64,000 nucleotides of DNA, from NCBI GenBank assembly GCA_035610365.1, contig CM069432.1:2170001-2234000 (forward strand), read 5' to 3'. Source of the stretch: Aquatica leii (taxonomy: Eukaryota; Arthropoda; Insecta; Coleoptera; Lampyridae). Each line of letters begins with the position of its first letter. The first letter of the stretch is position 1. Shown here piece by piece: positions 57,876 to 64,000 of this stretch. The notes beneath the pieces were generated by a model. It made no database searches, was not told the DNA's origin, and saw only the letters and a program-made list of their open reading frames with translations. A program made the position numbers and the translations under genes.

Positions 57876-59706
57876 CCTATAAGGAATGATGATAAAATGT
57901 CGACATATTTTTTTAAGTTATGTTGTCATAAAACCATTTTGAAGTGATATGTATACGTTGTATTGATTTCCTAGCATGCTATAATTTTTTTGTTATTTTT
58001 TTCCTCGCTTTCGTTAAGATCATATCGACTAACCCTTATATTTGAGCGCCTCCACATTATTTACCCCTTTAGTAAATCAGTAAAAAAAATCGTCGCAGGC
58101 AGGATTCGAAACTATATATTATACTTGTGAATTCATTTTAAATTACAAATTAAATATCTGATAAACGGTTAATGTTAGAAATTTTTTTATTTAAACTTCC
58201 GATTACCATTGGGGTCTTTTTTGACCACAGGCGTGTTGTTTTTGTTGACTTTTTTTAAGTTTTTTTTACAACTGTTCCAATATTTTTTTAGCTGATTTCT
58301 TTCAACAATGTTTAATAATATATTTTTGATTACTGCTTCCAGCTGGTGGTTTGAAAGCACGCCAAGAACCAATATTGGAGCTATGGAGTACAAAATACAT
58401 ATCTCTCCATAGACCAATTTTTTGTGCTGCAATGTCTCGTAATCGAATGAGAGACCTTTTGAAATACATTCGATTTGACGATATGGACACCCGAGAAAAA
58501 CAACGGGCAACAGATAAATTAGCAGCTATTCGTAACATTCACGATATTCTCGTTGCAAATTGCAAAAAATCGAATAACCCTAATGCTGAAGTATGTATTG
58601 ATGAACAACTTGTTCCTTTCCGTAGAAAATGTCCCTTTCGAGTGTATATGAAGTCGAAGCCAGATAAATACGGAATTAAAATCTAGGCTTTATGCGGTGT
58701 TAGTAACAGATATTGCTGGAATTTCCAAATATATACTGGAATGGTAGACAACGCTTCAGAACGGGAACAAGGTAAAACAATATTATCAATTTCATTTCTA
58801 GGGAAGCGCGTAGTTTTAGATTTGGTTGAGGGTTTGAGAGAGGGTTATGGTATTACCACAGATATTTTTTTACGTCTAGTCTTTAGCGAAGGAGCTACTG
58901 CAGCAATCAAAAACCTTGACCAGAACAATTCGTAAAACACGTAGGGAAATACCAAAAGAATGTTTGCCAAAAAGAAATCGAGCAGAATACTCAAGCAAAA
59001 TTCTATATGGAGAAGACACAATTTTAGTATCTTACGTAACTAAAAAATATAGAAGCGTTATGCTACTTTCAACGCAACACCAAGATTTGGAATTGTCCGG
59101 AGAAGACCTCAGTTACAAACCGCAAGTTATCTTGGACTATAATAGCTGCAAAGGAGCTGTGGACAGCGTCGATAAAATGGTGAAGGAATACTCCATGCAG
59201 AAGAAATACAAATCGCTGGCCTCTTGTTTTGTTTTTTAATTTCCTTGATATTGCTGCCATGAATGCATTTATTCTATACACTACGAAATTTGGAAATTTT
59301 GAAAAAAGGAAAACATCCCGAAGGAGATTATTTTTGCAAAAACTTGGGTTTAAATTAGTAATCCCACATATCAAAAGACGTGCACTTCAAGGATTACCAA
59401 GACATGTGCAGAATGCAATAGCGATGGTTTTGGCAAACACAGAACTAGAGGAAGTGGGACCGCAAGACAAAACTATCGCTCGCTCAAAAAGAGGTCGTTG
59501 TAAGATACCAAATTTCAAGTTACAAAGAATTTTGGTTCGAGAGTTATCGTGGGTATATCGTTACACACAGACACACACACAGACACCCAAACTTTTTTGT
59601 CAAAAATACCTTTTTCTGATTCATGAGACCTTGAAACGTAAAATTATGCAATAAAAATTGTTTGAAAAAAAATTGCGATCGCTATACTTTCCTTATAGGA
59701 AAGTAT
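57876..59706 (+). mobile_element. R1-ended composite carrying piggyBac transposase PB1 (copy B)
   Basis: Left R1 half 57,876-58,190 and right R1 half about 59,505-59,706 enclose PB1. The R1 sequence switches to PB1 at TTTATTTAAACTTCCG (about 58,187-58,200) and back at AGATACCAAATTTCAAG (59,505). In ordinary R1 copies these two points are joined by about 200 bases of other sequence. The junction at the left contains TTAA but no matching TTAA is present at the right. Confidence 0.65.
58335..59505 (+). pseudogene. piggyBac transposase PB1 (copy B)
   Basis: Fragments in successive frames cover the catalytic domain: LKARQEPILELWS, NRMRDLLKYIRFDDMDTRE, VCIDEQLVPFRRKCPFRVYM with the first catalytic Asp (~58,595), GYGITTDIFLRLVF with the second (~58,860), and CKGAVDSVDKM with the third (~59,160), then FLDIAAMNAFILYTT. 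The N-terminal 100-150 residues typical of the family are missing, replaced by R1-like sequence, and no C-terminal Cys-rich domain is visible. At least five frameshifts. All three catalytic residues persist, so loss is recent. Confidence 0.85.
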
Positions 59707-59962
59707 AAAGAAAATTAAAAAAGTACGTACGCCACTGAAAATGTTTCTAAAATTATAATATTAAAAAAACTATTCATTTTGATTTCAACACATTGTAAGA
59801 AAACTAGAATCTTCTAAAATATTCTTTTTAAATTTTTAAATAGATCGTGTAGTATCAAATAAGTAAAATGTTGAAAAGCCACATTCAACTGCAACTAACT
59901 TCATTCTTACTCCACATTTTCGCATAAGGTACAGATGTTCTCTTTATACCAGAAAATATTAA
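59707..59962. other. Spacer between PB1 composite and PB2
   Basis: AT-rich, no gene. It ends in TTAA (59,959-59,962), the target duplication of PB2. Confidence 0.7.
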
Positions 59963-60260
59963 CCCATTACTGCCCAGAAAAAAAATGTTTGCAATTATTC
60001 TTTTCTTAATACGGCTTAGTGATTAGGGTCTCAAATGACCCAAAAAACTATTTTAAAAAAATTGGCACTTTCCGTAACCCCACCAACCAACATATATGGT
60101 CCGCTGAGCACTTACGGAACCTAGTTTTTATATAATGGCATATTCATTAAAGTATAAAAAAAATACACAATAATAGGGAAGAAGGTGTTGATATGTAAAC
60201 ACTTTAATGACTCTTTGCTAAAACTACAGCTATATATGACAAACAATAAAATAATCGAAG

Positions 60261-61959
60261 TTATTTAGTGTGATAAGGATAAAAACAGTCAATACACAGT
60301 CCTATGTTACATTTATCACACATCGTACGAGCTTTAGTGGAACATTCCGGACCAGCACAACGTCTTCGTTTGTTGTCTGGTATTTTCTGTACCAAATGGT
60401 CTTTTCTGTCATATGCCAGAACTTGCTGAGCTTCTAAAGATTTTGAAGATCTTCCTAGCCCCTTTGGTAATGTTCCATATGATTTCAGGTATGCCAAAAC
60501 GATTTCTCTCCGAAATTGTAATTGGGGAATATCACTCACTGAGCGACGGTATAAGAGCCATGCATTGTGTACGGAAGCATCAATTAAACAGGAAAATAAT
60601 GGCCAGTACCATTTTTTGTTGCGTATCTTAATTCGATAATTTGCAATGTTTTCATCCATCCGATCAGTTCCGCCCATGGATGCATTATACCTAGCAAAAA
60701 TAAATGCCCTCGTTATCTGTATTTGAGCCTTGTGTTTTTGCAAATATCTTTTCACATTGGTAATTTGGTCCACACCATAAATATTTGAAGCAACATTTAC
60801 TACTGAATTGTCCTTCCATTTACATAATAATATACCATCAGTTTTGCTTATAATATTTTCAAAGTGTCCTCTGTCTTTCTTCATAAATTTGTCTTTTGTA
60901 GGCATTGGACAGGGTTTTGGGATTTGGTTCTCCTTTATTGTTCCACAACTACCAAATCCATTGTCCGACAGATATTTGAGTAAATTGAAGCATGTAAATA
61001 GATTGTCAAAATGAAAATTAAAACGGAGATTTTGGAGATGTTCGGGGAAGTTCTTTATCATTTTTACTAACGGTGCTGCAGCTTTCCCAACCGATTTTTC
61101 TATGTCTTCATTGATTGAAACTGAGTTTCCTTGATACACTTCAAAATCTATCAAATAACCCTCACTCGTATTTAGGGACCACACCTTGTACCCAAAAAAG
61201 CAGTTTATCAGAGGTAAACCGATCCGGGTTTACCTCTGATAAACTGCTTTATTCCATGTCTACCATAGTATTTTACCATACTCTCATCAAATGATAAATT
61301 TTGCTCTGGAACAACATTTTCTATAAACTTTTTTTTCAGTATATTTACTACTGGTCGGAGTTTCCAAATTTGATCACCACCAGGAATGAATTGTTCGCCA
61401 AATGTAAAAATCGTAAAATTTGCTCAAAACGATTTCTTTTCATTGCGTTGGAAACTAATACGTTTAATCCATCTTCGTGATGCTCCCAATACATTATTTT
61501 GCAAGGGAGTCTATTATAGCCACTCAAGAGTAAAATACCAATAAAACATTTTATTTCTTGTTCAGTAATGTTTGGTGTAAAATTCAAAAAGGACGCATAT
61601 CTATTTGTCTCTTCTACTAAAAAACTGATCAGGTCATCAACTGATTTCGAAGAATGCCTTTCATAGTTTGGATTAAAAAATTCTCTCGGTAAATACATAA
61701 GGTCAATCTGTCAATCTGTCAAAACTCGTGGTCTCAATTCGGCATCAGCTAATATCTGGTTTCTATTAAAATTGTTAAAATCTCCTCCAGAATCTTCATC
61801 ACCGGAATCCTCATCACTAACTGAAGAAGGTTCAGGTGGTGCAATAAAAAGATCGCTTTCAAATTCTTCTTCATCATCAGCCAGTATCATTTCCAGAGCT
61901 TCCTGAACTGAAAAACCTGGTTCGAGAATTGCTGCCAAGGCGCTACAAATAAAAGACAT
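60261..61959 (-). pseudogene. piggyBac transposase PB2 (copy B)
   Basis: ATG at 61,957-61,959. Acidic N-terminus (EALEMILADDEEEFESD, PSSVSDEDSGDEDSGG), then FFNPNYERHSSKSVDDLI and CFIGILLLSGYNR. SFDESMVKYYGRHG, the strand with the first catalytic Asp, lies just before a 52-bp palindrome (61,198-61,249) that disrupts the KQFIRGKP motif. The 307-codon open stretch then holds FHFDNLFTCFN (second Asp), GGTDRMDENI (third Asp), and a C-terminal Cys-rich RRRCAGPECSTKARTMCDKC zinc region. At least one further frameshift lies near 61,350. Full-length gene with catalytic residues retained. Confidence 0.9.
61198..61249. repeat. 52-bp perfect palindrome inside PB2 transposase
   Basis: Arms of 23 bases (61,198-61,220 and 61,227-61,249), AAGCAGTTTATCAGAGGTAA..., around a 6-base spacer GATCCG. 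One arm is the coding sequence for KQFIRGKP; the other is its reverse complement placed directly after, before the next codons (FGYKVWSL). So a short inverted duplication of the gene's own sequence was added. Copy A carries it at 13,781-13,830 with a decayed arm. Confidence 0.95.
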
Positions 61960-62496
61960 TTGATAGGGGCTAATATCAAAATTTCATTATACTATTAGTT
62001 TATCGGATATTGTATAATTCTTCCCTCTAAGTTACTGTCTAAAAGCAAAAACTTGTTATTTAGTGAAAAATACAGAATTAAAAAAAAACGCTATCACAAG
62101 TGCCCAGCGTACCAAAAATGGTACTCTGCACTTTAGTCATGAATAGCTTTGGCTACATTTTTTTTTAAACACAATTATTATCGATCAATAAACATACTTT
62201 ATTTCTAAACATATTTCAATGGATTTTTTTTAATTTTAAAAGATAATACTTACTCAATATCCATATTTCGATCAAAATACGTGAAGCACAAAAGTTTTTT
62301 TCGACCCGTCTCGTTGGGAACAAAGAGAGCTACTGGCTACCTTGACGACAGAAATTCAAAAGGAGGGGTTCTTAGAAGAGTGACGAATGATAAAATCGCT
62401 GGCGCTTAGCTTGCATTCTTAGCAATGGTAGATTAAAAGTTCTGTGGTTTTGAGACCATATATGGGACGCTGGGTAGTAATGGGTTAAAACTTTGT

Positions 62497-63440
62497 GTGA
62501 AGACGGGAAATAGTAAAATTCGTGTGTTAATGAAATATGAGTTGCTCCGTGGAACCACAACGACACAGAAATCTCGGAAAATTAACGATTCGTTTGGCAT
62601 TAAAATTGCTTTACATCAAACGGTATCTCGTTTGTTTAACAAATTTCGTTTTGGCAATTTCAACTTGGCCAATGAGCCACGTATGAACAGCGATCATCTG
62701 AAAGCCGCGGTAGAAGCAAATCCCGATCAAAGTGCACTTGAATTTTCGTGAACGTTAGGTGTAACCAAGAAGACAATATTTATTTACTTGACTAAAATTG
62801 GCAAAGTTAGAAAGCTGGATGGGTAGTGCATTAGTTGAACGATGTACAGAAAGAACGTTTCAAAGTTTTGTTGTGTTGGTACAATAACGATTCATTTTTG
62901 AATTGAATTGTTATCTGTGATAAAAAAATAAATCATCTGACTTTCATCTGAGTAGTTGAATCACAATAAACCACGAAAACAATCTTTATATATTTGGTGG
63001 TCCAGCTCATGTGTCATCCATCACAGCTTCATAAAACCTAGCAAATCGATCACTGCCGATGTCTACTGTCAACATGTGGACAAAATGATGAGGCAATTGG
63101 CGTTTAAGCAGCCAAGAGTGACCAATCAAAGCACTTTGCTACGATTGCACGATAACAATCGATCGCACAACACACAAGTCACCTTAGCCTAGCTACAGCA
63201 GTTAAAATTAGATGTTCTCTGTCATCTACTATTTTTGCCCGACTTGACCCCCAGTAACTACCACTTTTTCAGAATTTGGATAACTTTTTGATAGACTAAA
63301 AATTTAATTCTAATAAGGCTGTCAAAGCTGTCTTTTAAGAGCTTATCAATTCCCAACTTGTCGGCTTTTACAGTAGGGAAATAAATGAACTTCCTATAAC
63401 ATGGCAAAAGTGTATCTATAATTAAGGTGCATACTCCGAT
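62497..63440 (+). pseudogene. Decayed mariner (DD34D-type) transposase
   Basis: Begins at an ATG right after PB2's right TTAA: RVLMKYELLRGTTTTQ, HQTVSRLFNKFRFGNF, NSDHLKAAVEANPDQSALE form the helix-turn-helix domain. GVTKKTIFIYLTKIGKVRKL follows in a new frame, then TVWWSSS-like (YIWWSSSCVIHHSF), ITADVYCQHVDKMMRQLAFK, LRLHDNNRSHNTQ (second Asp), and PDLTPSNYHFF, where the third catalytic Asp is Asn. Several stops. Its N-terminus touches PB2, so PB2 may have inserted at its upstream edge. Inactive. Confidence 0.8.
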
Positions 63441-63449
63441 TAAAAATAA

Positions 63450-64000
63450 AAACATTTTATTTGAATAACAAGCTTCAATCCAATTCTACTCATTTCATAT
63501 TACACGAATGCCTTTTTACGCCAAATTGTTATCGTGACGAGCCTTGCTGTTATCTCTACAAACGTCAGAGTATGTAATAGCAGGATCCACAATCTCCAAA
63601 GGTAAAAAATATCGGTCTTAAGCTTCGGCTGCAAAAGTAATGGTAAACGTATTTTTTTAATTAAGATTAAGACCCGCTCTTAGATTTTAACTGTTTTTAA
63701 ATACTTACGTGTTAGTTAGTATAATTTTTTTTATGATAAAACAAGGTATCAGATAGCTGATAGTCTTAAAACACCCACCTTACAGTCAAAACTTATCACC
63801 ATGAGGTTTCCATGCTTTTGATCCGTTACAGTCACTACCTGGATTTAGGGATTAAAATCAAAATGTGAACTTTGTTCTAAGCGGCTTAAACTATGAGTAA
63901 TACGTACATGAATGTTCAAGTTTTTTCTAAGAACACATACATTAAGGTTAAAAATTAAGGTTCTTAATGTACCATGTCCTCCAAGAACGTTGGTGACCAT
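63450..64000. other. No gene recognised
   Basis: AT-rich DNA to the window end without recognisable motifs. Confidence 0.6.

Larger units (their letters stand above)
47590..62350 (+). repeat. Duplicated block, copy B
   Basis: This is the counterpart of 1-14,939 in direct orientation. Reading frames in its last 5 kb are better preserved than in copy A; for example, the PB2 transposase has a 307-codon uninterrupted stretch here and only short pieces in copy A. The sequence runs on past 62,350 through the remaining 134 bases of PB2, so copy B contains sequence that the gap removes from copy A. On the left it continues into the upstream half of the LINE. Confidence 0.97.
59963..62484 (-). mobile_element. 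piggyBac element PB2, complete ends (copy B)
   Basis: Inverted ends CCCATTACTGCCCAG (left, 59,963) and CTGGGTAGTAATGGG (right, to 62,484) are flanked by TTAA on both sides (59,959-59,962 and 62,485-62,488), the exact piggyBac signature. Length is 2,522 bp, normal for an autonomous element. GGGTCTCAAATGACCC near 60,027 is an internal palindrome. The transposase on the minus strand is broken, so it is non-autonomous now. Confidence 0.95.

Noticed and set aside
1-64000. Search for a host gene cluster, defence system or biosynthetic pathway
   Set aside because: All recognisable coding sequence belongs to mobile elements; no other protein family could be supported.

Overview
The window is AT-rich eukaryotic DNA, most likely from an insect genome. 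It holds no single-copy host gene that I can recognise. Almost everything interpretable is transposable-element (TE) debris: Tc1/mariner-type elements, piggyBac, a FLYWCH-MULE, a LINE, a Penelope GIY-YIG fragment, two Ty3/Gypsy elements, SINEs or MITEs, and a satellite array. The mix of DD34D and DD41D mariners, piggyBac and FLYWCH-MULE suggests an insect; the order cannot be fixed from sequence alone.

The dominant fact about the layout is a direct duplication. Bases 1-14,939 (copy A) match 47,590-62,350 (copy B) end to end. Copy A stops exactly at a 100-N scaffold gap (14,940-15,039). Copy B continues past the corresponding point into more sequence. From 1 to about 9,840 the offset between copies stays within a few bases, but the last 5 kb of copy A carries about 170 extra bases and many broken frames. 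The simplest reading is that copy A is the poorly polished end of a contig that should overlap copy B (retained haplotig or false duplication). A real segmental duplication is not excluded.

Copy A/B order: 3' end of a LINE; a stretch with heat-shock-element-like motifs; a tRNA-derived SINE; a fragment of an interspersed repeat here called R1; unassigned DNA; a Tc1-like element with 61-bp TIRs and TA target duplications, holding a FLYWCH-MULE gene that is itself split by a DD41D mariner with very long TIRs; unassigned DNA; a piggyBac transposase (PB1) enclosed in R1 ends; and a TTAA-bounded piggyBac (PB2) whose transposase gene is broken by a 52-bp palindrome. After copy B comes a decayed DD34D mariner.

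Between the copies (15,040-47,589): unassigned degenerate DNA with a Penelope endonuclease fragment (about 16.1 kb); a decayed Ty3/Gypsy element (18.8-22.3 kb); a long inverted repeat (23.45-23.81 kb); a much younger Ty3/Gypsy element with a Lys-type primer-binding site (24.0-28.7 kb); a satellite array of about 44 monomers of roughly 170 bp with 7-mer higher-order structure (30.8-38.5 kb), carrying a 156-bp MITE; a gene-free stretch (38.5-44.0 kb); a piggyBac N-terminal fragment; and the LINE (44.45-48.84 kb), interrupted by R1 repeats.

No cellular pathway or operon-like system is present. The relationships between parts are insertions of one mobile element into another. The most useful leads are the duplication/gap structure, mosaic divergence patches between the copies, the nested Tc1/MULE/mariner, the palindrome in PB2, PB1 inside R1 ends, and the satellite higher-order repeat.
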